Positions 36,261-49,397 of a stretch of DNA of 64,000 nucleotides are shown here, piece after piece. The DNA lies in contig JAJEKV010000011.1 of the NCBI GenBank assembly GCA_021234155.1, positions 20,290,677 through 20,354,676 on the forward strand. The letters run 5' to 3'. The notes below the pieces were generated by a model. That model worked only from the letters and a program-made list of their open reading frames with translations. It did not search any database and was not told the origin of the DNA. The DNA comes from Isoetes taiwanensis (Eukaryota; Streptophyta; Lycopodiopsida; Isoetales; Isoetaceae). Positions within the stretch are counted from its first letter, which is position 1, and every line of letters begins with the position of its first letter. A program made the position numbers and the translations under genes.

Positions 36261-37705
36261 GTTTTCGACAATTTAAACTTGGTGGAGATTATGTCTGTGC
36301 GTATTACAAATCCGCGCTTAAAGATAACTTTCATATTTTTCTTCACACCTTGGTGCGAATGTGAGGTATATGAAAATGTATTAGTCCTGGACTCCCAAGA
36401 ATTTTCTTAAAATTTTATTATTCTCTTCTATCTGCATATCCTCTTGGAGCAACATATATCAGAAGGTTTTTTTCCTTCAAGGTTGTACGTATGTTAACTT
36501 TGCGGAATTTGTCAGGGAGATTATTGACTGAGCCACATGATGTATTTGAGGCATTCTGGGGTGCTTATGTTGTGCTGGAATATGCAGTGATGGATCAAAT
36601 GTCTAGGGTTACAAGACCCAATCTTTATTAAGTTCCAAGATATTTGCCATATGGGTAGGTTTTTCCAGTTTTTAAGTGTTTTAAGGAATTGAAAAGTAAG
36701 GTGGCAATACCAGATTTCCTTCTGCCGGAGTTGCTCTATTATTTGAGGAAGACAAAGGTCAAGTTCTCCTGCCTTTTAAGAATGACTGTGTCTATGAAAT
36801 GACGAATGTCCCAGGTGATTTTTAAAGGTGTAGACGGAATATCATGTTTTAGGAGATGAGCATGTGTAGATGACGGTGTTATGGATCTGTTTGGATTAAC
36901 AATGTGTAGTGTTCTTTCTTATGTAGTTTGTTAATAAACCTAACACATTTTTTTGTGCTCCATGGCTGGATTTGGATTTGGAGTATTAGATTTAGAGTAT
37001 TAGAGTATGTCATATGTTGTTTTATTCCTGATCCTCTGTAACTTTGCATAAAACCACTGTGTTGAAGACCCTGTTCTTGAGGAGCAACTGCAGAAGTCAC
37101 CATAGCCTTCGAATGAAGCTTATCCCTGTTATTCCAAGGTTGCAATGCACATACAGTTTGCTATTTGGGCTGCAATGCTCGTGTGATCTACGATTGTGGG
37201 GACAGAGGTATTTGATTGAATGTCTTCTTATTTTGTGTTCTATGTAGATTGTTTCAAATTTAGTTAGTCTAGAAGTTATAAGCACCTTCAATGGTAGCAG
37301 CAAAAAATGGTTGCTTCAGCTTCGGCCTCTAGCTATAGTGATCAAGAGACCATGGTTGGATTCGAATGAAACTGCATCATTTCTGATATGCAGCTATGAT
37401 GGAGCAGATACATATTCAATGTGGCTCTTTGATGATGCATTTTGCATACGTGATGGAACTTGTGAATTGGCTGGCTAGAAGGTAAGATCTTCTGGCATTA
37501 TATTTAGCTTTGAGCTATATTTTTCTTTTCCCTGAGGGTAATCCTTTACAATCATTTCCAGTGTCTTGGCTGGGCAAAGTTTGTAGCGGCCATGTTTTTG
37601 AAGGTGTGCATATGGCTTTTCTCGCATGTTTTTCCTTTTTAGCGGCAAAGGAGAAGTCATTCAGGATTGTAACACTTAATATATTCATTAATTTACGGTG
37701 GTGTT

Positions 37706-38200
37706 GGAGTTACCTCCATGTTTGTCCTCTGCTGTAAAATTAGAACAGCAAATGTATTTTGCCATATTTGACACACATGCACTAGGAATTTGAAAGAGAT
37801 GTACCTAGACTTATTTTTAGAGCTTCCCTTGAGCTTTCCAACGGATACTCTTGCTTGAGCAATGGATCTTGCATTTGCAAGTTACGCTCAAATATTTGCT
37901 AGCTGGTGGTCACGCCACATAGTGAACATTGCCGTCTCAGTGGAGGTAATGAAGTATTTGCTATTTCTTTTTTTCAATATATTATCCCTGTATATCCTTG
38001 TGTTATGTCTTCAAAGTAGTTACTCGGGCAATGGAGCTTTTTTTTGGAGTAACCTCCATGTTTTTCATCTGCTGTAAAATTAGGACAGCAAAAATATTTT
38101 GCTATATTTGACACATATACACTAGGAAATTGAAAGACGTCTACCTAGACTTATTTTTAGAGCTTTCCTTAAGCTTAATAATGGATACTTTTGCTTGAAA
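37706..38200. repeat. Diverged direct repeat, 340-bp period
   Basis: GGAGTTACCTCCATG at 37,706 and GGAGTAACCTCCATG at 38,046 begin copies of about 155 bp, which share CACTAGGAA...TTGAAAGA and CTAGACTTATTTTTAGAGC. It lies just left of the 487-bp duplication, in cassette 5 cargo. Confidence 0.75.
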
Positions 38201-38210
38201 AATTGACCTT

Positions 38211-39460
38211 GCCTTTTTCTTTCTGCTCTGGATGCCCCTGTGGTAGTTATCTCCAGTTAGAAGAGAAATTACAGCATTTGGTACTAAAAATGGGTCACCA
38301 AGAGCATATTCTTAAGATTCAGGTCTATAACTTTGGAAGCTGATAGTAGAAATTTGCGCTCTCTTTAAATGTTTTTGAATAGTTATATCTGGACATAGCT
38401 GTGGACCTATCACAAGTTCATGCATATTTCTCATAGTATAGGGTTGCGAATGCACTGTCATTGTTTTGATTGTATTAAGGTGGGCTTGCTTTATACGGAG
38501 AGAAGCTTCAAAACCACAGAACACTCAGCTACAAAGACTTGCGATATTGCTACAGTTAGAGAAGCACATCATTTTCAGCATATTTCATCTTCACCTTTCA
38601 CCTTGATCTTAGAGAATGATCTGAATTCTAGATATGTGGAGCAGGGATCTGTTGTTGAGGCCGTGAAATTGTTATATCAAGTGCTTGGCACTATGCTAAG
38701 GAAGATGCCTATGAATTTTGAGACAAGTTCCAGAATCTTTTTGCTACAAGAAATAGCATATGGATCAACTGCAAGCAAGCTCCGGGCATTTTTTTATTTG
38801 CAAATTCGACCTGCCATTCGTCTGCCGTCACTAGGTTTGTATGCTTCATTATTTTCGAAGCTATTGGAGTAACACTTCGATTTCGTTTCTACTTTGCACG
38901 CTATCTCTGCCCTGTATTGTCTGATAGAAGTGGGCAAGCATTTGGATTTCAAAACCAGAGGTTGAATGCAGAGGCCTTTTTCTTTCTACTCTTGATGCCC
39001 TTGTGGTAGTTATCTCCAGTTAGAAGAGAAATTACAGCATTTGGTACTAAAAATGGGTCACCAAGAGCATATTCTTAGGATTCAGGTCTATAACTTTGGA
39101 AGCTGATAGTAGAAATTTGCGCTCTCTTTAAATGTTTTTGAATAGTTATATCTGGACATAGCTGTGGACCTATCACAAGTTCATGCATATTTCTCATAGT
39201 ATAGGGTTGCGAATGCACTGTCATTGTTTTGATTGTATAAAGGTGGGCTTGCTTTATACGGAGAGAAGCTTCAAAACCACAGAACACTCAGCTATAAAGA
39301 CTTGCGATATTGCTACGGTTAGAGAAGCACATCATTTTCAGCATATTTCATCTTCACCTTTCACCTTGATCTTAGAGAATGATCTGAATTCTAGATATGT
39401 GGAGCAGGGATCTGTTGTTGAGGCCTTGAAATTGTTATATCAAGTGCTTGGCACTATGCT
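38211..39460. repeat. 487-bp direct duplication, 763-bp offset
   Basis: 38,211-38,697 and 38,974-39,460 are nearly identical, from GCCTTTTTCTTTCT to GGCACTATGCT. Each copy carries the same coding-like frame (starting MHISHSIGLRMHC). After the repeat the two copies diverge at once. A recent segmental duplication inside the cargo. Confidence 0.9.
38450..38872 (+). pseudogene. Possible MCM8/9-like helicase fragment (tentative)
   Basis: The frame reads HCFDCIKVGLLYTERSF, then LILENDLNSRYVEQGSVVEA, then SLGLYASLFSKLLE. This order and spacing resemble the zinc-finger, 'ILxDDLVDxxxxGDxV' and 'CPQxxGLxxVKLA' segments of MCM8/MCM9. No Walker motifs are present and identity is low, so this may be coincidence. 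The first two thirds are repeated at 39,200-39,460. Confidence 0.2.
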
Positions 39461-39499
39461 CCATTACTCTATCAAGACTTTCAGAAATTGGAAATAGAA

Positions 39500-42400
39500 T
39501 AATTGTAGGTTGTTTCTATAACAGAGAATGCGCAGCTTCAAGGGACATGAAGGATTACATGCTGAACATTCCGTAAGCACTCATATAATTTGCTATAGAG
39601 AATCAGAGAAATCTGTGTTAATAAGATAGATAGTCTCCTATGCTATAGAGGTTATTAAGAAAATAGCATTTCGAGAGTGGTAAAGAATGAATTGAGATGG
39701 TTTTTGCATTGAGAATGATGAAGGCCTATGATTTTGGGTGTAGAGGCTGTATAATACAGTTCAATCAGAGGAATTGTTGGTGATGGAACATATAAACAGT
39801 GCAAAATGTGGACATCTCGTATATAAGGTGATGATTTGTGGAATTTGTACAATGTAATTTGCCTCCGTGATTCTATTTAAACTGATCATTCAGATAATTT
39901 ATGAAGTGCGATTTTGTTGGAAATTATACTGGTAATACTCTTGAAATGACGACCTTGCTTATGCATGTCCGCTATCCTGTGCAGCCTTGCATGTATCAGA
40001 TATGGTCTGATGACAAGGGCTTTCCGTTAATGCTGGGCCTTTCGCACTACAAAGCTTCTAAATTATTATACTACCGAACCATAGGCCTCCATTTCAGGAG
40101 TCATTTAGCAGCCCACTAAGACCACACAGGTTTGATGATATTCGTATTTCTTATTTGGGCTTTTGATGTGCTTTCTGCAAATGTTCTTGTTGAATGAATT
40201 TCCAAAATTTCTCTTTCAGAATTTTCCAATTTCCTTTAGGTTTTTGTTTATAACACTTATTTTGAAACGAAGATAATTCTGTTGTATCATTTCGGTCATG
40301 CATACCTTGTGCTTAGCTAGTTGTATAGAATAATGTAGAGGCTGTTGTAGCAGAGTCCATGTGCATGCTAATAACATTAGGAAACGCTCTTTCATATTGT
40401 GGATTTTCCATGTTGTCATGCCATTTTTGGTGTGTAGCTTCGGCCTGCATGTGAAACATGGATGTGAAAAGACTTCTCTACGCGTTTCCTCTGTGTAGAT
40501 ATGACAATTATGGATGACTTCAAAGGTTTTGGTCCATATGGGAAGATGCAAGATTCATGTGTTTGCTGCAAATAACAGAAGCTTGAGCTTACAACAAGTA
40601 GCAGATTTTGCAATGATGTCCTTTATTACACTGCAAGTCTAGAAGTATGCCACTGATTATGGCAGAAATTAAAGGCAAATTATTGTGCCATTAGTTCACA
40701 TTTTTAGGCAGATATTTGCTACAGATTAACAACAGAAGCTTCTCACGGGAATCTTTGACCTTCACAACCGGGTGATCGTTTCAAGTAGATGTTCTTTATG
40801 GTGTTACAAATTTGAAAGCATGGCACTGACCTTGCAAAAAATGGAGGTAAAATTTCCCCTCTTAAGAGTTGACATTTTTATTGGGCGATTAAATCTTATG
40901 TAAATCTTATGAAAGCAAGCCCAAGTTCTTTGCTAATCGACAAAGGTAAACTTCTCTTCTTTGAACTTTGTATCAACAAAAGTTGCAATGCTTTGTGGAC
41001 CTGTTAGATGCACCTCGCGAACCTTTCTGGCACAACAACGCTCTGAATGTTAGATCAGTGGATATTATACAGCCAAAAGAGTTGAATGGAGAATTCACAT
41101 CTGTATTTTTTCAAATAGAATGTTGATGGAGAAAAATGCAAAATCTCTCCCCAAAGCATTTCTTACAAAAGATTCATTTAGAAACGTGGAACTTGTTGGT
41201 CCACTGGAGTCTAATTCGTGTACTTTTTTCATCCGAAAGTATGCATCCAGAGGAAATCTTTGGTGAATGCAAAATAAATTCATATCTACATCATTAAAAG
41301 TCGCTTTAAAGTATCCGTTCGTATGAAAGAGGAAGTAATTGATGAATGCCAAACAATTTCATGCAAAAAATGTTAGGAATGCCCACATTTTCTTTGATAC
41401 AATGATTGAACGAGATAGTTTACATGGACAATTGTGATTGGTGGCCTGGGCAGTACGAGAATTGCGAAGATCCAGGTGATGCTACTTATGTCAATGTTTT
41501 CAGGGAATGCTCTCGGTCTCAATCTCTGGGGCAAAATCGTTCATGCATACCTTGCGCCTATCTAGTTGTATAGAATAATGTAGAGGCTGTTGCAGCAGAG
41601 TCCATGTGCATGCTAATAACTTTAGGAAACGCTCTTTCATATTGTGGATTTTCCATGTTGTCATGCCATTTTTGGTGCGTAGCTTCGGCCTGCATGTGAA
41701 ACATGGATGTGAAAAGACTTCTCTACACGTATGGATGACTTCAAAGGTTTTGGTCCATATGGGTCGTGTACCACTCCCGTGCTAAGTTGCCATAGCTGAG
41801 GCTCAACAGGGCATCATAGCAATTTGATGCAGGTTTATTTCTTTTATCCCGAGCTAGTTTTCAAGCATGTTTTTGTGATGGTGGAGGTACTCTTTGTGTG
41901 GAAAATGCAGGTAATAATGAATTGCTACACCCATCTTTGATCATCCCTTTTGTTTCATCACCGAATACTAGCAGGTTGTTTGTGGTGAGTTCTTTGTCTT
42001 GATTCTAAAGTTTATGGCTTTGAAGAAACAATGATTCTTCAGTATGTCTGATGCAGTTGTTCACTCACAAGTAGCTTCATTTTTCTTGGATAGGCGACGA
42101 TAATAGACGTGGTAAAAGGCTTTATGCTAAGCTAGGGCAACATTTGAGTTGTCTTCGATGTGCTACCTTCGATCTCTGGGTCGCTTTCGAAGTAGACGAA
42201 GCAAGGAAGCAGGAATCAAGATGGTTCACGTCTTTGGTTTTCTATATGTGCGATATTGGTGCTTTCTGAACAATTTCTTTGCATTATTAGAGGTTTAATT
42301 TATGAGCTAACATAAAGTCAGCAATTTATTTGTTTGATTTTCAGGGATTTTGACAGAATTGCAAGGGCTAGGTTATAAGGTAACAAATATTGGCTTTGTT

Positions 42401-43170
42401 CTTTTCAAGAAATGCAAGTTTTCTGCTTCTTTTTCTGGTTTAGGTATCCCACTTCCATTTTCCCACCAAATATATCGTCCTAAGCTGCATGTAGGAAACA
42501 CATTTAGAGCATATCGTAGGTTTCATTTATGTACTGGACAGGACAAGGCCAGATTGTTGTCATATTTTTGTTTTATATTTGTCTGTCTAATGAGTTGCCA
42601 CTCTTTTCTATAGTCATTTGCTTTCTATAATCCTATGAAATTGAAGTTTTCCTCTGTGTTTGGTTGGAGCTCCAATGTAAGTTTTAGTTCGAGTTATTCT
42701 TTTTGCCAAGTATGTTCAGCTTTTATTAATGTTTTTTGCCTCGTGATACTGATTGCTGAAAATTATGTGAAGCCCTACAACTTGAAGTGACAATGGTGTC
42801 AGGGTTTAGAGCCTGCGTCCAGGAGCACTTCAAGATAGTTTTCTGTGATGCTGCTGATTTGAATAACTCTGATAATGCTTCACCTCAAAGCATTACCTTT
42901 TTTATTATACTTTGGATGCTGGGTCTTAGCATTTAACTCAGTATATATACTTTAGATCTATGCATCGCGCGGTTGTTACAAAAAGAATTTATTGATGCAG
43001 CTGAAAGTTATTTAAATGCTTTAAATACTTGGATCCTGATGTACATATTGGATCTTTGCTCATTTGAACGCTCGTTTCCTCTGTGTTAATATTGGCACCT
43101 AATCCAGACTAGAAAAAGCAGGAAGCCAACCCCTTATATAGCATGACTTTGAAAGCTTTGTCTCAAACCC
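39500..43170. other. Cargo, mostly intron-like, with a 230-bp duplication
   Basis: 40,296-40,542 and 41,541-41,763 are direct repeats sharing GTAGAGGCTGTTG and CATATTGTGGATTTTCC; the second lacks about 25 bp. A coding-like frame at 39,901-40,119 (MKCDFVGNYTGNTLEM) and short exon-like pieces near 42,786-42,900 (FKIVFCDAADLNNSDNASPQ) are unrecognised. Confidence 0.4.
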
Positions 43171-43211
43171 AAATGGGCTAATAAGATTCCCGCAAAGAAG
43201 AGTTTGCTAAG

Positions 43212-43590
43212 GGAAAAGGCTGGATGTACATAACATGGGAATTCAGCGCTTCTATTTGACACTGGTCCTGTAAAAGCATATTTATAAAGGAGTTCAATTG
43301 ATGATTTATTTCGGCATGAATCGAGTTTCCATTAGCTTCCAAATGATGTGATATACATAACATGGCAATTCAGGGCTTTTATTTCCCACTGGTCCTGTAA
43401 AGCATGTTTATAAATGAGTCTAATTGATGATTTATTTCTGCATGAATGGAGTTTCCATTAGCTTCGAAATGATGTGATGTACATAACATGGCAATTCAGG
43501 GCTTCTATTTGACAGTGGTCCTGCAAAGCATATTTATGGAGTCTAATTGGTGTCTTATTTAGCATGAATCGAGTTTTGTTTGCTGCTTGC
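43212..43590. repeat. Three-unit tandem repeat, about 125-135 bp per unit
   Basis: Units start with ACATAACATGGxAATTCAG at about 43,218, 43,354 and 43,479. Each includes CTGGTCCTG or TGGTCCTG, then GCATGAATxGAGTTT. The third unit diverges after the GAGTTT. Confidence 0.85.
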
Positions 43591-43624
43591 ATTAGCCTAA
43601 TTTGCAATTAATAGGAAATTCATC

Positions 43625-43925
43625 TTGGACAAAGAACCATGCAATTGAGTATTGCCGACAAAGATGTGTAGGTGTACCACAAGATCTGGTAAATCCTACT
43701 TGTGAAGGGCAGCTTGGTGGGAAGATTGCAAGATTGAAGCCCCAATACAGGTCTGGGAGTATGAAACATATGAACTAATAGTCCATTAATAGTTGCCTTT
43801 TCTAGAGAGGAAAATGTATGGAGAGTGAAGGATGTGCTTCTTCATCTTGGAGAAGGGTTGAGACATGTTGCTCTAAAGGATATTGAAGGATTACGCCTTC
43901 CATATGGTGTTCTTGAAGAGTAACA
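43625..43925 (+). pseudogene. Two exon-like pieces, product unrecognised
   Basis: One frame reads KNHAIEYCRQRCVGVPQD and continues to LGGKIARLKPQYR, ending at AG|GTCTGG (about 43,750). The next, at about 43,806-43,923, reads ENVWRVKDVLLHLGEGLR and then LPYGVLEE-stop. The pieces look like consecutive C-terminal exons of one gene, with a short intron between. I do not recognise the family. Confidence 0.35.
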
Positions 43926-45001
43926 TTTCATATAGTGTTCTTGGAGCTCTTAACATATATCTTCTCTCTTTTTCCTGGACAATAATCTATGTTTCAAACA
44001 ACAGTCTCTAAGAGAATCATTTGCAGCTTCAAGGAATTTTGACTACGTCGAACAGTAGTATCACAGTTGCCGTAGCTGTTGGATAACATGAAAGCCTTGA
44101 CATCCCTTCGTGTCTCTGATGGTTTATGAAAACAAATTACCAAAGTCTGAACCAGTTTTTTGCTTTACAGTAGTGCGTCGGGCATCCCCAACCATGGGAT
44201 ACTCGCTTTTTTGAACAAGTTGAGGCTTTGACCATTGGCCCATTGAAATAGATATTATTCTTCATCTCATGGCTTAGTCCACATTGACATATCTACATGT
44301 AAGATTGACATTGCAACATCTACATGTAAGATTAACATTTGCCATTTGATAGCCTATAAGGCTTTTGCATCTGCTTATAGTTGCTAAAATAAACATATGC
44401 ATCCAACAAAAATAGTATGCAGGATTTCAATCTCCCAAATTGGTCTAGAGAAGGGGATTGTTGATGTGGCAAGTTCTATCCATGTTCATTTGCTCCACCA
44501 TTTGGACCATTGATTTGTTTGACAGATATGAGTTGCACCTTAGAAGTTCGATGATGATTTCTTCCATTCATGCACACAAAATAATGAACATCGCAAGGAA
44601 TCTATAGAATTTGGCATTTGAGGTTCTGCATTGCGAGAACTCGGAACATGGAGGACATATTTTATCATTCTTTTCTAGAGGGTCTTAAGGGAATCTAGGT
44701 GAATCTGTCGCATTCTATGTGCTTTGTAGTGAATCTAGGGGGAATCTCTCTTGAATGACTTTGAATTTTACTTTTAGTGTCATGACTTCGCTTTGCGTGA
44801 ATTAAACGTTCATTACGACTTTAACTTCTTTGGCTTTAGTGAAAACTTCAGTCTAATTCAAATTTGGCTTCACTTTCCAATGTTTGATCTTGGCCACAAT
44901 GGTGACTTTGGCTTAAAATCTTTATGCTAAAACCTTCCTACAAAAATAATAATCACAAGCTACCAGGTGACTTTGTATACTCCTTATAGTACAAAGACTT
45001 G

Positions 45002-45010
45002 TATATATAT
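45002..45010. repeat. Minimal TA joint between cassettes 5 and 6
   Basis: Only TATATATAT separates the terminus of one cassette from the 5' module of the next. Confidence 0.7.
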
Positions 45011-45252
45011 CCTTATATATATACAATTATATTGAGTGTCACAAATGATGTAGAGTCTCAAATGGTGTAGAGATTTATGCCACAAATTTTTGGTAGAGAT
45101 TGATCTCGGCCGTCCATCTCTGTGATGGACGGCCCAGACGGTGCCACCTCGTAACTCCCCAAGCATCCCTATTGTTGGTGTACCAAAATGTTGGTAGAGA
45201 TTGATCTCGGCCGTCCATCTCTGGGATGAACGGCCCACAACAAAAGCCCCAA

Positions 45253-48200
45253 ATTTTCATCCTCTGTTCTCACGCCAGAGCTGAGCCCGCACATGCCCAT
45301 TCATTTTCCTGGATGTTCTTGACGGACCTCGGCTCAGCTCTGCTCCCGACTTACTGCTTTTATTTGATAGCCCGCTTAGTTCTGTGAAGTAACTCTTCTT
45401 GATAGTGACTCCGGATCATGCATATTTGGGCTTTAATATATTTGCAGGGGATTTTTTTTTTTTGGATTTCTTAGCGTCTATGTTATGGCAGCAATCTTGA
45501 GCGCCTGGAAAACATGGACGCTTGCATCGGATGCTCTGAGGAGGAGCTTCTTGAGTTTTGGCGACGTGGCTATGGTTCCATCCTATTTTTTTCATATCCG
45601 TTTTTACTTTTTGTGTGGGTCGCGAGATTTATGGTATATAGGGCAACCAAAGTGAGAATACCTTGGATTTTGAGTTGCCGAATTGATCGATCCGTGAGAT
45701 CCATTACTCCCGGATTTTCTGTTTCCACTGCCTGCCGATTTCTCTGTTGCACCGCCCATGGTTTCTTCCAAGCCCTGTCTTTCTCAAAAAATGGCATTAT
45801 CAACTCTCTGCTTTCTATTTTAATATCCAGTAATACCGGCCCAGAAAAACTGGAATGGATTTTCCTTCTGATCCTTTAGTCTCGATACATTTATCTGAGG
45901 TTTATTATTAATGATCGAGAAAACATTGTTGCATTGTTGCTCAAACATTGTTATTTGGGCTGGTCTTCCATTTTGCAATGAATCTGAGACCTCTGCGGGC
46001 TGTTATATGGTGTAAGAATGCTTAAAAAAGTAAGCCAGAATAAAGTGGAAACATGGAGCAGATGCGTTTATACCATTGTACTCTGTAAAGGAATGACCAT
46101 AAGGAAATTTTCTTTTCTTTGGGTTTCATTCTCTGTTATTTATTTGGTTTTTCCCAAAGCTGCTGCTTTGGGTTTCGGGCCCCTCGTCCACGATAAACAA
46201 AGAGGTCGGATGTGATTTTCTTACATTCAAAGTCGTGGTTTCTCCTCGCTTTTTTACTTGCATTGTGCGAGATTGAGAAGTAAGGCATGTTGGCATTGCA
46301 TCTAATGGTGCCAATATGTCATAAGCAAAGGTGGGTTTTGGGCAAATTGTGGCATTCTTGTTGCATTATCCCATTCGTTTTTTGCGATTGGTAAGTTGCA
46401 TCCGATGCCCGCATTGTCTAAAGTGTCCACGTTTTTTCGGCTTCACCCTCGTTGTTTAACTAAATACTTGCTTTTATTTTACCGGTGGCTAAGGAGGAAT
46501 TAGGTGTTGATCTACCTCCTTCTAAATATCTTTGTAGGAATGCTTTTTCTTCCTACATCAAAAAGTAGGCATGGAGAGCAAGAATGTATTTACTCGTAAA
46601 TGTGCAACGGAGTGCTTTGGTCTGCTGTTTCTTGAGACAATTATATCACTTTGCTATTGTCTCCTGCGGTTTGCGTAATCTTTAGGACATACCGCTTCTA
46701 GGATAAAGACCGACAACTCGATTTAAGAAATTACGCGTGTGGGGACGTAACCCGTCATTGAGCGGTTTTTATAACTCGCCGACTCTAGGTCCACCTTCTG
46801 GTTTGGAAGAACAGTAACACTTTTTTTTTCCTTTTTTGTTATAGGATATGATTGAGTTGGCATGATTAGCTTGGTTGGAACCGAGTATATTGTCTTGGTA
46901 TGTATGTTGCGGATTCGAATAGTCTTTACGCAGAGATGTTAAGCAAAAGATAATGGGTCGCGACCGGCGGTTTTCATCATTGCTTAACATTGGGATGAGA
47001 GCTTATACTTAGTGTTGTCCGCGAGCCTCCGGACCACTTACAAGATTGGTTGGACGAGGCCGATGGCATGTGTGTCTCGAGGGGATGTCACAAGCTCTTC
47101 CATATGTATACTTCCATTTCAAATTGTCCCGATAGTATTTCCATAGGCCTTTATATCTTCATGAGCCTCATGTGCGGTTTCTCTAGCTAAAGGAGTTGTA
47201 GTTGTGCATAAAGCAATGCTTCTTATAAACAATGCTTATCCCGGTTTGTGTGTTTCAATTGCGGGCGTATGTTCTCGAAAGACCTCGATGGTAGCCATTA
47301 GAGCTGCTCTCAATCTTCAACATGGTGGTGCGAAGGACTTTTATATATGCTCCCTTTCGTCAAGGTGAGAATAATATCGGTCATTTCACACTAGATTTGA
47401 TCTTATTGTGGGAATTTTCTTACATTACTAACTAGCATTGCGGGACTATTGTGTACAAGGGACAAATCAAGCCAAATCAACCGAGGAATTACTACTTTGC
47501 AGATTTAAATCATGAGTCTGTTTACGAGCTACATGGCCATGGTTAGTTTGTTCTTGATAGCATGGTTTTCTCTTTCATATTGTTATTAATGCGAGAAAAT
47601 ACACCGGCATTTTTATTCCTAGGTGCACTCCGTTTTTCTACAAACACGTTTCCCTAGCCGGGATAGAGCTCAACCAATGAGGGTTCTTGGGCACAATGGT
47701 GAAATTAATGCCTTGCGTGGAAATGTGAATTGGTGAGGGGCATTGTCGAATTGCTTCTACACACAAAAAACACATACTTGATGACTTTCATTTAATGGGA
47801 CAACATCTAGGGAATTGTTGTTTTTTGATGATGGCGATCGAATAATTCTTTGCATTATTTTGATAATTGCATTTCGCAAAATCTGATTTTTTTTTATCAC
47901 AGATCGTGTTTGTCTTTCTCCGATAAGTATTATGGCAACTGGTACATGGCGTAATGATGAGACTGAATCGAATGTTTGGGATGCAATGCAAATCGGATGA
48001 TTGAAAATAATGATTGAAATGATAAGCATGTTGAGATAATTTTAAGATAGAACGGACCACGAGGGATTTTGATACACTTGCTTCACTAAAGAAATGGGGC
48101 TTTATTGGTATCTTTCTTTCCTCACCATTTCTTTCGGTTGCCATGCTTCGTTTTAATACATCATGGTAGAATATTATATTGTTCTTTGCTGAGGTTGTAC

Positions 48201-48330
48201 GGTGTTATGGAACTTATGCATATTAAAGGATGGATAGGAATCTAAACCCATCTTGATCAGAACAAAGTTATGCCAAGATTGACAAGGGACTTTTTGTGGT
48301 TTGCGCATTCTTGGCATGACTCCCGTAGTG
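45253..48330 (+). other. Cargo upstream of the starch synthase exons, unrecognised
   Basis: Contains a 121-codon plus frame at 45,514-45,879 (MDACIGCSEEELLEFWRRG) and T-rich intron-like DNA. It could hold the first exons of the same captured gene, since the N-terminal extension of starch synthase III varies strongly between species. I cannot confirm it. Confidence 0.35.
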
Positions 48331-48890
48331 TGAATTGGCCCTTGAGAAGGAGAAAGCTGAGATGGAGGCAAGGAAGCATGAAATTATAAGGCTGGCTGAT
48401 ATATCACAGCTTGCAAAGGAAAAGGTGTTCTTTTACCCGGAGGTTTCACGTCGCGAGAAATGAGATCGAGATATTTTTGAACCGGAGATTGTCAGCATTG
48501 GCCAATAGGGATAATGTTCAAATCATGGGGCCATTTAATAATTGGAAATGGGAATCTTTTGTTGTCAAGTTGCAAAAATGCAATATTCAAGGGGATTGGT
48601 GGTCATGTAAACTTAGTATTCCAAAAGAAGCATTTAAGCTAGATTTTGTATTCTTTGACGGTGAGAATGTTTATGAAAACAATTCAATGAAGGACTTCTC
48701 TGTTTTAGTGGACGGTGGTGTGTGACAGAGGAAGACAGAGAGAGATCGTGATATCATGAAAAAATGCAAGATCGCGAAGAGAAGGCACCGAAAGGCGGTT
48801 GACAGAGCTGAAGCAAAAAGATTGGCAAATGAACAAAGAGAGAGAACACAGCAAAGATTTCAAAAAGCGATTACTCATGCCGATGGTTTG
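48331..48890 (+). pseudogene. SS3: Starch synthase III fragment: coiled-coil and first CBM53 module
   Basis: Starch synthase III elongates glucan chains in plastids; its N-terminal region carries three CBM53 starch-binding modules. Here the frame gives EKAEMEARKHEIIRLAD, KVFFYPEV, then IEIFLNRRLSALANRDNVQI, MGPFNNWKWESF, GDWWSCKLSIPKEAFKLDFVF and DVDGG-like ending (VLVDGGV). WKWESF and GDWWSC hold the aromatic residues typical of the module. A frame shift lies near 48,450 and a TGA follows VDGGV at 48,723, after which the charged linker (AKRLANEQRERTQQRFQKA) continues in another frame. Confidence 0.85.
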
Positions 48891-49397
48891 TGAAGGATTG
48901 AACCATTAAGTTTCATCGCTTCGACACCATTAAGCTATTCTATAACCATAGCTTCAGCCCACTTTCTTCAAGTTCGTATGTGGATCCATGGTGGTTATAA
49001 CAATTGGCGTGAAATGGTATCTAGTAAAGAAGCTCTCACCTACCGTGTCGAGGGCTTTATGTACGAAAGATAATAAAAATGTAATGCTTTATGTCAAATG
49101 GGGCCAATTACTGACCGATAGGTTCGATATACTCCTCTTGCCTCACATCTAGAACATTGTTTCACGATCCCGAAAGGAAGACAACTGCAGAGAATGCTTT
49201 TATACTTGATTGGGTCTTTGCTGATGGACCGCTGAAAGAGCAAATTGTCTATGATAATAACGCTTATCGGGATTTCCATGCCTTGGTACCTATGTCGGCC
49301 CGGAGGCGCAATCATCAAGGGCAGAAGTTGAAGATAAGCTTTTTAAAAGCTTACAAGAAGAGAGGAGAAAGAGAGATGAAGCAATTCAGAGAAAAGT
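48891..49397 (+). pseudogene. SS3: Starch synthase III fragment: second CBM53 module
   Basis: Pieces read IEPLSF, LFYNHSFSPLSSSS, WIHGGYNNW and, after a break of about 80 bp, ENAFILDWVFADGPLKEQIV then YDNNAYRDFHALVP. A last frame gives EDKLFKSLQEERRKRDEAIQ and ends at a clean donor, AAAA|GTAAGT, at 49,397-49,398. The middle of the module (the GDWW segment) is absent, either lost or in an unseen frame. Several frame changes. Confidence 0.8.

Larger units (their letters stand above)
35111..45001 (+). mobile_element. TA-bounded cassette 5 with about 9 kb cargo
   Basis: The 5' module (35,111-35,352) contains two GGCCGTCCATCT...GATGGACGG-type hairpins and is nearly identical to 45,011-45,252. The 3' end (44,690-45,001) has GAATCTA words and the terminus TAGTACAAAGACTTG at 44,987-45,001. 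Between them lie exon-like pieces, several segmental duplications and intron-like DNA, all apparently plus strand. The next cassette starts 10 bp after this one ends. Confidence 0.6.

Noticed and set aside
40000-40020. CTGATGA phrase as a hammerhead ribozyme core, sought because Penelope-like elements can carry them
   Set aside because: No matching GAAA partner and no stems around it. I found no convincing hammerhead by eye on either strand; a covariance-model search would settle it.
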